IMG/VR virus record: IMGVR_UViG_3300044825_002033
Coordinates: 1 to 64,000 of that record
From: a virus
Reading direction: 5' to 3' (one strand)
DNA length: 64,000 nucleotides
The notes below the pieces were generated by a model. The model saw nothing but the letters and a program-made list of their open reading frames with translations, had not been told where the DNA came from and did no database searches. Positions 38,901-44,431 of this stretch are shown piece by piece. Every line of letters begins with the position of its first letter. The stretch's first letter is position 1. Made by a program: the position numbers and the translations under genes.

Positions 38901-39013
38901 AAACTATTTCCTGAGTTTTCAATACTGTCCGTCGAATCAAGACTATTTGGATCAACATAAAGAATTGTTCCTCTTGCCGACTTAAGAAAATTATCGAGGC
39001 GTGAAAGACCCAT
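32915..39013 (-). CDS. Giant beta-helix virion structural protein
   Basis: 2032 residues, the largest gene in the window. The N-terminal ~550 residues hold a right-handed beta-helix: TILYVDPNSLDSTDS, FKTIQRALIEAARFS and TTILLYPGDHIVDNRPG, later FHIKATNDSFLQLVSVFA and the LNNSNSNFGAKALEATG coil shared with the 669-residue paralog. The middle (~560-1500) contains many short beta-sandwich units; the last ~500 residues have fibre-like strands with repeated FVG.K and ISTNNGP segments. Large proteins of this kind are common virion components of T4-like cyanophages; whether this one is a fibre or whisker cannot be told. A late promoter lies 31 nt upstream. Confidence 0.65.
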   Translation of the reverse strand: MGLSRLDNFLKSARGTILYVDPNSLDSTDSIENSGNSLTRPFKTIQRALIEAARFSYQRGLNNDRFNKTTILLYPGDHIVDNRPGYIPTGAGTYSARSGLTGLTDIIQWDIDTRFDLTNPDNPLYKLNSIHGGVIVPRGTSIVGMDLRKTKIRPLYVPDPENDNIERSAILRTTGACYFWQFTILDADPNGNCYKDYTSSQFVPNFSHHKLTGFEYADGVNGVYINDDFLNDSVGSKVDTTRTDLDMYYEKIAAVYGDSSGRGISPDYGSGTLDIQPLIDEYRIVGPKGASVGITSIRAGDGVIPTTTITVDLVNTIEGLSVDSPIQVSGISAEGYDGQYVINTVPSSTQITYKTQNAPANPLPGVTGSTLSLSVDTVTSASPYIFNISVRSVYGMCGLLADGDKATGFKSMVVAQYTGIGLQKDENAFVRYDSGTGKYVDSTKLSSLNTNSRSRFKPEYENFHIKATNDSFLQLVSVFAIGYAQHFATENGGDIALNNSNSNFGAKALEATGFKREAFTADDYGYITHIIPPKEIESTEISVEFGAIDVGVTTSKSAGAGTTTRLYLYNETNRNVPPKVLIDGYHIGAKQNDELNIQSFVGGALTSYSSRIVMPYGPYNSTQSSSEKLFTVERSTAGINSITLNTLKLTEVHSFANGESIRIIADDGHLPDGLESNQIYYAITKESASGIGTDEIRIAKTLSDAINGSTTATAITLNNKGGTLSIVSRVSDKNPGEIGHPVQFDNQWYINVDVTNNQIYDVINSSGVSGLGNATTRSYVTRKPDSRSLIDTLYRVRYVLPKNSSTTAKPPTDGFILQESNNIIGTGTTEIAQLYNSSGAISNSTLLRNPKFIADASYSSGTVTIRAEIPHNLRVGEEVEIVNVSPAGYNGTYTVTSILSAKEFTYTTTLSLGSFANDTSSRTSSLPYFRRKKYEKTYQVYRSQVIQPYITNVQDGVYYLTLINYSNNPTVAPFNNLAFAQPVENLYPQLNNDNPNSDPDSTTSHALPDIIGKVVVNDLQKSITKETLESFVVGYGITNIQSSSGTTHTIYTSLDHGLSGITTVSIISGGSNYGSSAPFTGNLYNARLVGFAGSTTGSNATARIAVTAGAITGVQIIDGGSAYGIGNTLTVVGVATTAGHVIGVVKVESISNNIGDTLSISGVSSALNSGYNTIYRVSEITTGRPKEINVISGDTISNFSAVGLGSIVTSSSGYLFTDKAVGVSTFVYNSVTGLATVGFTTSHGFRVDNKIVIRGANQSAFNGDFIVKKLYSSVGNSLVDINIGIGATTSTLATGTLHAYRPTLTSYGGDLDRDTENTSGRLDYQYAGITTTLGTSILATDPDSTTLNVPNAVALGLNLGDYLLIDNEIFRIKQAVTSNSLQIFRSILGSPRETHIAGSLVRRIKVTPVELRRNSIIRASGHTFEYLGFGPGNYSTSLPDKQDRSLSKSEIFLAQSTKTNGGLIVYTGMNSDGDFFTGNKKINSATGKEETYDTPVPTNTGEKNSSEIVDITDTQKVFVGNSIKVEGGRDKNIVSEFNGPVVFNNKVTTNADVEANSIYLQGEEDISRRLSVSDAKPTIVGNYGDVEFNSTPRTNGNAGWIYTTNNEWKAFGWINDSLYGVGISTNNGPVGFSTLLNLVGVGLTISKDYDSATGITTVYFEGDPYNTIGISSEGSFIGDANALNFVGSKDGFGFDITVDFNSAVGLATVRLDAPVDIIDFKISGDGNLGYAAPSFGTTSIGTRIIYENAIGLSTDAHTNYAVGVGANDSLWWSVPQNNSYGFSWYAGETEIANLLSNGVFTVLGETSLITAKRFNSTIVTGTAPISVASSTVVSNLNVNYLEGFVSAATTTPDTIVRRNSSNNINGNVSHLIHNVSGAQRGEWYADIPARQGYSSFNRAGDISSGICTFTQVSDIYNNQSTVGTALTCDFTTGPITRTTSTDTTVININNVPTTDNRALNYTVVLNAATTVSNLTNIQFQINGTALNTGGNSIRWLNNLPPTGTAAGYYFFGFSIFRIGSVWEVLGTFATYA

Positions 39014-39043
39014 CTTATTAATACTTATAGTTCCGTTATGGAT

Positions 39044-39051
39044 TATTTATC
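39044..39051 (-). promoter_or_regulatory. T4-type late promoter
   Basis: GATAAATA on the minus strand, 31 nt before the ATG at 39013 and just downstream of a terminator for the preceding genes. Confidence 0.6.
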
Positions 39052-39056
39052 ATAAG

Positions 39057-39084
39057 AAAAAAGCACCCAATTACTTGGATGCTT
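39057..39084 (-). terminator. Strong intrinsic terminator of the early island
   Basis: On the minus strand a 10-bp stem (arms 39075-39084 and 39061-39070, one G-U pair) with the tetraloop GTAA is followed by T residues continuing the T-rich arm. It closes the transcription unit that starts at the sigma70 promoter near 41041 and separates it from the late promoter at 39044. Confidence 0.8.
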
Positions 39085-39125
39085 GTCTGCACATTAAGTG
39101 CGCTCTTCCTTCACACCATATTATT

Positions 39126-39746
39126 TTACCACTTCTGCTCTTCCCACGTCAACTTTTTTTTCAATTCTTTATCAAACATCATCAAGTACCTATGTTTTCT
39201 GCTTCTTTCTCTCCACTCACCTTCCACACCTTTAGTCGGTCCTCTTGAGTGTTTTATAAATGAACCATCGGATTGTTTGATCCAGAAGTCTGATTTCCTA
39301 TCAGTCAGACCGTAATACTTGAAATTTGTTGCACGATATATGATTCCAGTGTGGTGAGAAAAGTCAGCATAACTAAGAATAGCACGAACGCGGGCATCTT
39401 TTCTAAATCTCCTTATACAACGACTGACGAACCAAGATGTGATATTATATTCTTCTTTTTGAATATCTGGATGTATACAAAGTCTTGAGAGTTCGTATAT
39501 ACCTTCTTGTTGATTTCTTTCTAGACCAAAAGCACCTACTGCTATTTCCGGGACTGGTAACCCAGTAAAGATACAAGTGCCCAAGCACCCACCAATCCTA
39601 AGAATATCAGAAACTGAGGATCTGAAAAGCCCATAATTGAAACCAGATTTAAAATCTTTTGATTCGTCTTTAAGATAATGATAGGTATAAAGAAGTTCTT
39701 TGATTTCTTCTTTACCTACTCTATCTATAAAGTAATCTTGTTTCAT
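39126..39746 (-). CDS. Mom-like GNAT-fold protein, possible DNA adenine modification
   Basis: 206 residues matching the Mom pattern of the GNAT superfamily: ELSRLCIHPD at 85-94, SYADFSHHTG at 125-134, then IYRATNFKYYG at 136-146 and a C-terminal RKHRYLMMF segment. In phage Mu, Mom converts adenine in DNA to a carbamoylmethyl derivative that blocks restriction. Whether this protein acts on DNA is an inference. It is the last gene of the early-type island before a strong terminator, fitting a protective modification made soon after infection. GNAT-type acetylation of another target is the alternative. No separate promoter is visible. Confidence 0.65.
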   Translation of the reverse strand: MKQDYFIDRVGKEEIKELLYTYHYLKDESKDFKSGFNYGLFRSSVSDILRIGGCLGTCIFTGLPVPEIAVGAFGLERNQQEGIYELSRLCIHPDIQKEEYNITSWFVSRCIRRFRKDARVRAILSYADFSHHTGIIYRATNFKYYGLTDRKSDFWIKQSDGSFIKHSRGPTKGVEGEWRERSRKHRYLMMFDKELKKKLTWEEQKW

Positions 39747-39755
39747 TAAGTATTT

Positions 39756-39929
39756 TTACTCACTTTGTTTGCATTTTAACATATATTCTACAGTGTTTGC
39801 AACATCATTCATCGCATCACGAAGGAATGGTTGTTGTCCAGATTCTTGTTTGAGGATTGGTCGTGAATCATCAGTGAGAGTCCATCTCCACTGACTCATA
39901 TCTTTACAATACCAGAGATTAATTTTCAT
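39756..39929 (-). CDS. Small conserved cyanophage protein, unknown function
   Basis: 57 residues beginning MKINLWYCKDMSQWRW, compact and acidic, ending in a VANTVEYMLKCK helix. I chose the ATG at 39929 over an upstream in-frame start because the segment upstream belongs to another gene in a different frame that overlaps by 11 nt. The WYC..MSQWRWTLTDD segment is common in small T4-like cyanophage proteins as far as I recall; no function is known to me. Confidence 0.6.
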   Translation of the reverse strand: MKINLWYCKDMSQWRWTLTDDSRPILKQESGQQPFLRDAMNDVANTVEYMLKCKQSE

Positions 39930-40077
39930 GCTTGAAATGTTCCAGTTCGACCCAGTTAAGGAGGGTTTGAAATGCCGTGATGGAAGCATCCGTGCAATTA
40001 TCATCCTTAAGTTTTTGAACATAATATTCAAGTGCTTCAATGACCATTTGGCGGTCTTGTTGTGAAATAAGTGACAT
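39919..40077 (-). CDS. Small helical protein, unknown function
   Basis: 52 residues (MSLISQQDRQMVIEALEYYV, then a second helix around TAFQTLLNWVEL). Not recognised. Its 3' end overlaps the start of the next gene (ATGAAAATTAA), so it is the upstream member of a coupled pair. It begins just after tRNA-Thr and is too short to be found by length alone. Confidence 0.55.
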   Translation of the reverse strand: MSLISQQDRQMVIEALEYYVQKLKDDNCTDASITAFQTLLNWVELEHFKHEN

Positions 40078-40095
40078 TTGGAGTTATAAACTCAG

Positions 40096-40167
40096 AGCCC
40101 CCGACCGGAATTGAACCAGCGACAAACGGTTTACAAAACCGTTGCTCTACCACTGAGCTACAAGGGC
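40096..40167 (-). tRNA. tRNA-Thr (UGU)
   Basis: 72-nt cloverleaf: acceptor GCCCTTG pairs with CGGGGGC (two G-U), D-arm GCTC/GAGC with GTGG loop, anticodon arm ACGGT/ACCGT with loop TTTGTAA giving anticodon UGU, T-arm GCTGG/CCGGT with TTCAATT loop. No CCA is encoded. UGU reads ACA, a codon favoured in AT-rich phage genes. Confidence 0.9.
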
Positions 40168-40169
40168 AT

Positions 40170-40439
40170 TTAATCAACAGGCAACATTTCTGGATTTTCT
40201 AAATCTAACTCATAAAGCAAAGGATGGCATTCTTCAAGCATTAGATAATATGATGCTTGATATAAATCCTCTGGTTCATATCTTCTTTCGTTATCTGCTA
40301 ATTTGATTAACTCTAAGTCGAATAAAGATTCGTCATCGAGTTCATCAAAAGTGAATGGGATTGAATTTATAAAGTACATTAAAACAATTTGTTTTCCGCG
40401 ATTGTACCAGACATATGCGGCATCAATTCTGTACTTCAT
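40170..40439 (-). CDS. Small acidic protein, unknown function
   Basis: 89 residues, very acidic in the second half (DELDDESLFDLELIKL, then ECHPLLYELDLENPE). Not recognised. It lies between tRNA-Leu and tRNA-Thr and carries its own late-type element (TCTAAATA, 40464-40471) 25 nt upstream, so it may be expressed both from the early promoter at 41041 and late. Confidence 0.5.
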   Translation of the reverse strand: MKYRIDAAYVWYNRGKQIVLMYFINSIPFTFDELDDESLFDLELIKLADNERRYEPEDLYQASYYLMLEECHPLLYELDLENPEMLPVD

Positions 40440-40463
40440 AGGAGTTTTCCTACTACTTTTGAT

Positions 40464-40471
40464 TATTTAGA
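40464..40471 (-). promoter_or_regulatory. T4-type late promoter (TCTAAATA variant)
   Basis: TCTAAATA on the minus strand, between tRNA-Leu and the 89-residue gene, 25 nt before its ATG. Confidence 0.45.
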
Positions 40472-40483
40472 GGATAAACCTCA

Positions 40484-40557
40484 TAGGCGTGGTGGGATTC
40501 GAACCCACACTTTATTGATTTTAAGTCAATTTTCTCTGCCGGTTGGAATACACGCCC
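40484..40557 (-). tRNA. tRNA-Leu (UAA) with short variable loop
   Basis: A 74-nt cloverleaf: acceptor GGGCGTG with CACGCCT (G1-U72 wobble), anticodon stem ATTGA/TCAAT with loop CTTAAAA giving anticodon UAA, T-arm GTGGG/CCCAC with TTCGAAT, discriminator A. The D-stem has only three pairs (TTC/GAA). The variable region is about 5 nt, although bacterial tRNA-Leu normally has a long variable arm; the anticodon and A73 nevertheless fit Leu. Functionality is somewhat uncertain. Confidence 0.75.
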
Positions 40558-40559
40558 AT

Positions 40560-40582
40560 AAAAACTCAGAAGAAACTGAGTT
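40560..40582 (-). terminator. Weak hairpin terminator or processing stem
   Basis: A 7-bp inverted repeat (arms 40563-40569 and 40576-40582) with a 6-nt loop overlaps the end of the 59-residue gene; on the minus strand it runs into TTTTTAT directly before tRNA-Leu. It may terminate partially or help process the tRNA. Confidence 0.45.
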
Positions 40583-40745
40583 GACTACCTGATTCTACCA
40601 CATAAGTCGGAGGATGTAAACGACAGTATTCATTAAATGTAATCTTCATTTCTTTGTTGGTAAGATTACAGTTCTTTGCTGCCGTTGGTACATTCCATTT
40701 TGCCGCGAACAGCATTTCCATTGATTCTCGTGTTTCTGGACGCAT
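40566..40745 (-). CDS. Small protein with predicted helix-turn-helix-like region
   Basis: 59 residues. The segment NVPTAAKNCNLTNKEMKITFNEYC has the spacing of a short helix-turn-helix (a helix ending VPTAAK, a turn at NCNLT, then KEMKITFNEYC), which suggests DNA or RNA binding but is not proof. The protein starts MRPETRESMEMLFAAKW and ends in the region that forms the hairpin at 40563-40582. It lies between two small genes of the early island. I recall close relatives in T4-like cyanophages but no function. Confidence 0.55.
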   Translation of the reverse strand: MRPETRESMEMLFAAKWNVPTAAKNCNLTNKEMKITFNEYCRLHPPTYVVESGSQLSFF

Positions 40746-40804
40746 TTTAAAAAAAGTATCGTGTGAGAATTTTTACCGGGAATTTTTTCGACCAAAAATG
40801 GAAC

Positions 40805-40987
40805 TTAAAGTGGATTTGCGTATGAGAGAGTCTCTTCATCCACTGTAGCACGAACAAAGTCTAGCACGTTCATAAACTCATCCACGGTATCACAGGTCAC
40901 TTGCTTCTCTGACCCTTCACTGGAGTACAGATACACTGTACGTTTGATAGGGTCCACCACGCAGCGTGAGAGGTACTCGTCTTGCAT
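40805..40987 (-). CDS. Small early protein, unknown function
   Basis: 60 residues (MQDEYLSRCVVDPIKRTVYL at the start, then a VDEFMNVLDFVRATVDEETL helix). Not recognised. It is the first gene after the near-consensus sigma70 promoter at 41013-41041, with a leader of about 20 nt, so early expression by host RNA polymerase is expected. Confidence 0.6.
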   Translation of the reverse strand: MQDEYLSRCVVDPIKRTVYLYSSEGSEKQVTCDTVDEFMNVLDFVRATVDEETLSYANPL

Positions 40988-41012
40988 TCGGTCGTCCGTT
41001 GATTACCTAAGT

Positions 41013-41041
41013 ATCATAGCACCCTCAGGTACCCGTGTCAA
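41013..41041 (-). promoter_or_regulatory. Near-consensus sigma70 promoter of the early island
   Basis: On the minus strand a perfect -35 TTGACA (41036-41041), a 17-bp spacer, then TATGAT (41013-41018; five of six). The predicted start is near 41006. It lies in the 3' end of the late gene 41038-41607 and faces the small genes, tRNAs and Mom-like gene. Confidence 0.85.
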
Positions 41042-41607
41042 GTAAATGGCGTGAGAGGGAGCACTGCGGTCCCAACACCAGCGACTGTAAACAAAATCTT
41101 ATTATCTGGTTGAACTTCCATTGTGATTCCATTCACTGGGCCTTGAAGCTCTGCATTTATTTTTATTTCATCTCCTTGCTTCTCTTCAGTAAATACAAGT
41201 TCACCTGTAGTTTTAATGCCAACGATCAACGTCGTTTGCTTCATAGTATTTGTTAAGTCATCAAATTCAGTTCTAACTGATGTCTTAACAATGACTGGTT
41301 CCATTGGAGACAATCTATGAGTGGAAGCAGCTCCTGCAAAACTTGGAATATTTTCTGGAGGCAATCCTAGTAAAATGGGTGGTTCTACATAAGGCGACTT
41401 TTTGCCCGGAGGAATCAGTGCATTACTTACTGATGGTTTGTCTGTCGGTGTAAATTCAAATGGTTTTGGTACGACAACTCCCTGAGAGTTAATCGTTGTC
41501 CCATTACCAACAGGATTTATGATACTTATAATTGCAGCATCTATATCTGGTGTTAGATTCCCATCATAATCAAATGCTGGTGCGTATATATTTGGTGGTG
41601 TTGTCAT
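41038..41607 (-). CDS. Uncharacterised virion protein, baseplate-proximal
   Basis: 189 residues. The N-terminal ~100 residues are Pro-rich and extended (TPPNIYAPAFDYDGNLTPD, then KPFEFTPTDKPSVSNALIPP). The C-terminal part is beta-rich (TEEKQGDEIKINAELQGPV, ending in a VGTAVLPLTPFT strand). Not recognised. It follows the 334-residue protein by 1 nt and belongs to the baseplate-spike operon, which suggests a virion role. The sigma70 promoter of the neighbouring island overlaps its last codons. Confidence 0.5.
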   Translation of the reverse strand: MTTPPNIYAPAFDYDGNLTPDIDAAIISIINPVGNGTTINSQGVVVPKPFEFTPTDKPSVSNALIPPGKKSPYVEPPILLGLPPENIPSFAGAASTHRLSPMEPVIVKTSVRTEFDDLTNTMKQTTLIVGIKTTGELVFTEEKQGDEIKINAELQGPVNGITMEVQPDNKILFTVAGVGTAVLPLTPFT

Positions 41608-41608
41608 A

Positions 41609-42613
41609 CTATTCTCCTTTTACATCATAGTGATATCCAGCAATGGATCTCTGAGAATTATCTCCAGGATAATTTTCAATAGTCCCCTGATATTCTGGAA
41701 TAAGTTTTTCGGTATCTTTTCTTTCTGCCATAATATAATAGAAACAATCAATAGGCATTCCACCTTTTGATTGAAGATAGACTTTTTCGTCATCCCACCG
41801 TTTTATAATCACATCTTGATGTGAACCGATTGGAGTTAGGTTGACTGTAATTGTTTGAATATCTACCAGACCTTTCCAATAATCTGGAAGAACAATTTCA
41901 TTTCGGTTTTTTACTCTTCCTCTTATGTAGACGGATGCTTCTGGACCTTCTACGCAGGTATGAGTGAGTCTCCAACCTTCTTTTGTTGGGTGGGGGATAT
42001 CAAAGTTTTTCTTTGCCGATAAGACGTGTGCTCCACATCCAGACTTAACTTCTCCAGAAGCTTTTAAATCGCCCTTAAGAGTTATATCATCATCTGTTTT
42101 TACTTTACCTTTAATAATTACATCATCATAAAAGTCTGCTTTATCAACAACCGAAAGTTTTTCTTTGATTCTTACATTCTCATAAAAATCAACGTCACCA
42201 ATAAAAATTGCTGCTGCAGGTCCTTTTCTTGGTCCTTCACATCTAGGAGCACAAGACTTAGGAACATCTACAATTGCTGGACCTTTTCTTACGACAAGTG
42301 AGTATGGATTAAGTAGATCCTTACCCTTTTCCATTCCAATACCAATCACTCCACACGGATTAATTTCCCACCTATCAATAAATTGAAGATTTCCGCAGAC
42401 AATTGGAAATGGTGCATCTGTATTTTTTAAAGGTCCTATCATTACAGTACCTTCAGTTGCTTCGAAAGTAGTGTCATTTCCAAATACTGCAGGACACTGA
42501 GAATATTGAGCACCTCTAATCGTGCAAGGACCTCTACCTAAGAGTTCTGGTTTTGCTTCGTCTTTTGTTATGTGCGATTGGTTATGACATAATACCTTAT
42601 CAAAACTTGCCAT
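41609..42613 (-). CDS. Tail structural protein with C-terminal VEGPE-type domain
   Basis: 334 residues. The middle has several parallel-strand repeats of the form DFYDDVIIKGKVKT/DDITLKGDLKAS (residues ~145-200), typical of a spike or fibre shaft. The C-terminal part has WRLTHTCVEGPEASVYIRGR near 215-235, a motif that recurs in fibre C-termini of marine phages, followed by a beta-sandwich. CVEGPE may form a self-processing or folding site, but I cannot show that. It is probably attached to the baseplate, given its place between the spike protein and the 189-residue gene. Confidence 0.55.
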   Translation of the reverse strand: MASFDKVLCHNQSHITKDEAKPELLGRGPCTIRGAQYSQCPAVFGNDTTFEATEGTVMIGPLKNTDAPFPIVCGNLQFIDRWEINPCGVIGIGMEKGKDLLNPYSLVVRKGPAIVDVPKSCAPRCEGPRKGPAAAIFIGDVDFYENVRIKEKLSVVDKADFYDDVIIKGKVKTDDDITLKGDLKASGEVKSGCGAHVLSAKKNFDIPHPTKEGWRLTHTCVEGPEASVYIRGRVKNRNEIVLPDYWKGLVDIQTITVNLTPIGSHQDVIIKRWDDEKVYLQSKGGMPIDCFYYIMAERKDTEKLIPEYQGTIENYPGDNSQRSIAGYHYDVKGE

Positions 42614-42622
42614 TTTTAAATA

Positions 42623-43201
42623 TTAAAAGTTAAGGGGGAACGCTCTATTTAGAATACTATCAGAAAGTGACAATGATGGTGGCTTGAGATTTGACGCTGC
42701 AGTTAAACTTTGCATATCACCCGTGTACATTTTTAAAATATTCATCGCAGTCATTTGCATTGATCCATCAGTGAAAATGGACATTTTTTCATTACCATTA
42801 ATATTTACAGTTTTTCCCTCGATATTTACTCCTTCTTTGCCGTTAATATTGACAAATCCATTAGATGGTCCAGATCCATATGCCGTAATATCAATATTTT
42901 CTGCCTCCATACGAATTCTGCCACGAGTGGAAATAACAATATCACCGCTTTCTGCGTCTAACCAAAATGCAGGTTGTCCTTTTGGAATATTGTCACCACA
43001 TTTGACTTGATATCTTCCACGGCATCTTGAGGTTATCCATCCTTTTCTTGGTCCAGTTTGATCAATAGTAATATATTCAAGACCACCTTGACCCTGGATC
43101 ATTGCTGATGAAATAACTTGGTCTTTGTGAATATGACCAAATCTTAAATTTCCATCTTTGGTATTAATATCTTTTGTTTCGTAATTTTTAGATTTTGTCA
43201 T
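42623..43201 (-). CDS. Spike beta-helix protein (gp5C/VgrG-spike-like)
   Basis: 192 residues. Residues ~75-165 show the spike repeat of gp5/VgrG tips: GDIVISTRGRIRMEAENIDI, then NGFVNINGKEGVNIEGKTVN and MSIFTDGSMQMTAMNILKM, with alternate residues inward. T4 gp5 carries this at its C-terminus after the lysozyme domain; here it appears as a separate protein, while the OB-fold part is in the 599-residue gene. The inferred role is the trimeric puncturing spike. It is 1 nt from the 408-residue gene. Confidence 0.65.
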   Translation of the reverse strand: MTKSKNYETKDINTKDGNLRFGHIHKDQVISSAMIQGQGGLEYITIDQTGPRKGWITSRCRGRYQVKCGDNIPKGQPAFWLDAESGDIVISTRGRIRMEAENIDITAYGSGPSNGFVNINGKEGVNIEGKTVNINGNEKMSIFTDGSMQMTAMNILKMYTGDMQSLTAASNLKPPSLSLSDSILNRAFPLNF

Positions 43202-43202
43202 T

Positions 43203-44429
43203 TTATCTTGGTATTATATCGAAAATTTGTCTTGGTGCAATTTTTCCTACACAATCAACAACGGAAATCAATGAAGTTCCTGGTGGAATTTCAAAAAGAT
43301 CTTCCTCATTTAATATTCTAGTTACATTGAGAATTGGTTTAATCACCGCATTAAATCCGGTCGCAGAATCAACTACTATTTCAGGCAAATCATCAAAACC
43401 ACATCCTTTAGACACTACTTCTACTTTAGTAATTTCACCTCTCGCATTTATTGTGGGTTTTAAAACAACTCCGTTATCTGGTGTTATTCTGATTTTATCT
43501 TCCGGCTTATAATTAAATCCAGGATCAGAAATTACCACACTATCAAAACAAATTAAGACCTTATATGTAGGTGTGGAACCAGGAGAAGCTGCAGAAGGAA
43601 CTACTGGAGAAACTGCAGAAGGAACTACTGGAGAAACTGCAGAAGGAACTACTGGAGAAACTGCAGAAGGAACTACTGGAGGAATCGCAGGAGGAACTAC
43701 TAGAGGAATCGCTGGAGGAACTGTTGGAGAAACTATACCATCATCTGATACTTCTATTGGTGATCTATAAGGGGGATTCCAAGTATCTCCTGGTTTTAGA
43801 GTTGAAGGTTGTCTGTCGTCAGGAACAGTATAATAAGTACCTTCTTTTGTTTTTACAAAACCTTCATCTGCTTCTTTCCAAGTTCTTCCATTTCCACCTA
43901 AACTTCCATCAAAAGTATTTAAATATCCATCACCAGGAGCATCGACATAAACATTTTTAACTTTATCACCGTCCATAATGACTTCTAAAGCACTTCCACT
44001 ACCTTTTCCACACTCATCATCTAACACAGCAAATGGAGAAGATTTGTAGTTTTTTCCAGGATTTACAATATCAAATGCTATAACTCCAGATGAAACAGGA
44101 CTAATAACAGCATTTGCCATAGCACCGACACCCTCTCCACCAAAAAACTGAACTTTTGGAGGTCCACAAGGTTGTGGTTCGGTAGGACAACTAATGTTTG
44201 AAAATGCAGTATCACTAATTAAATCTTTTTCAGGTTTAAGTGCTAAGACTTGATCGATAGTAAGTTCTCGTTGGAGTCCATTTTTATCTTGAAAATAAAA
44301 TAATTTTCCTGGACTAGCTGCATCAATGGTCTTTGCTTGCTTTTTAGTTACATTATCAACACGAACTCCATCATTATCATAGAATGAAACTCTTATTGCT
44401 CTATCGGGAACTTTAGATGTATTAGCCAT
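43203..44429 (-). CDS. Baseplate-linked protein with proline-rich tandem repeat
   Basis: 408 residues. The N-terminal ~75 residues resemble a small structural domain (VPDRAIRVSFYDNDGVRVDN). Around residues 235-285 is a tandem VVPSAVSP octamer repeat that forms a stiff linker. The C-terminal part (YKPEDKIRITPDNGVVLKPT) has a strand-rich fold that repeats a motif already seen at ~110-135 (NPGKNYKSSPFAVLDD), so two related domains lie on either side of the linker. It sits between the OB-fold hub protein and the spike. Function not recognised. Confidence 0.55.
   Translation of the reverse strand: MANTSKVPDRAIRVSFYDNDGVRVDNVTKKQAKTIDAASPGKLFYFQDKNGLQRELTIDQVLALKPEKDLISDTAFSNISCPTEPQPCGPPKVQFFGGEGVGAMANAVISPVSSGVIAFDIVNPGKNYKSSPFAVLDDECGKGSGSALEVIMDGDKVKNVYVDAPGDGYLNTFDGSLGGNGRTWKEADEGFVKTKEGTYYTVPDDRQPSTLKPGDTWNPPYRSPIEVSDDGIVSPTVPPAIPLVVPPAIPPVVPSAVSPVVPSAVSPVVPSAVSPVVPSAASPGSTPTYKVLICFDSVVISDPGFNYKPEDKIRITPDNGVVLKPTINARGEITKVEVVSKGCGFDDLPEIVVDSATGFNAVIKPILNVTRILNEEDLFEIPPGTSLISVVDCVGKIAPRQIFDIIPR
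43582..43677 (-). repeat. 24-bp tandem repeat coding Pro-Ser-Ala-Val-Ser-Pro
   Basis: Four near-perfect 24-bp units (starting 43582, 43606, 43630, 43654), continuing as degenerate copies to ~43725. They encode the proline-rich linker of the 408-residue protein. Copy number is likely to change by slippage. Confidence 0.75.
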
Positions 44430-44431
44430 AT

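Noticed and set aside
39756-40040. 94-codon version of the small gene next to the Mom-like gene
   Set aside because: Its first 37 codons lie over a separate 52-residue gene in another frame; the natural start is at 39929.
40484-40557. Suppressor tRNA reading UAA stop
   Set aside because: The anticodon is UAA, which reads the Leu codon UUA; a stop suppressor would need UUA.
40654-40848. Plus-strand 64-codon frame
   Set aside because: It is opposite the 59-residue minus-strand gene, which is the better supported reading.
43571-43960. Regular repeats that look at first like a CRISPR array
   Set aside because: The 24-bp units are contiguous without spacers and lie in frame inside a coding gene.
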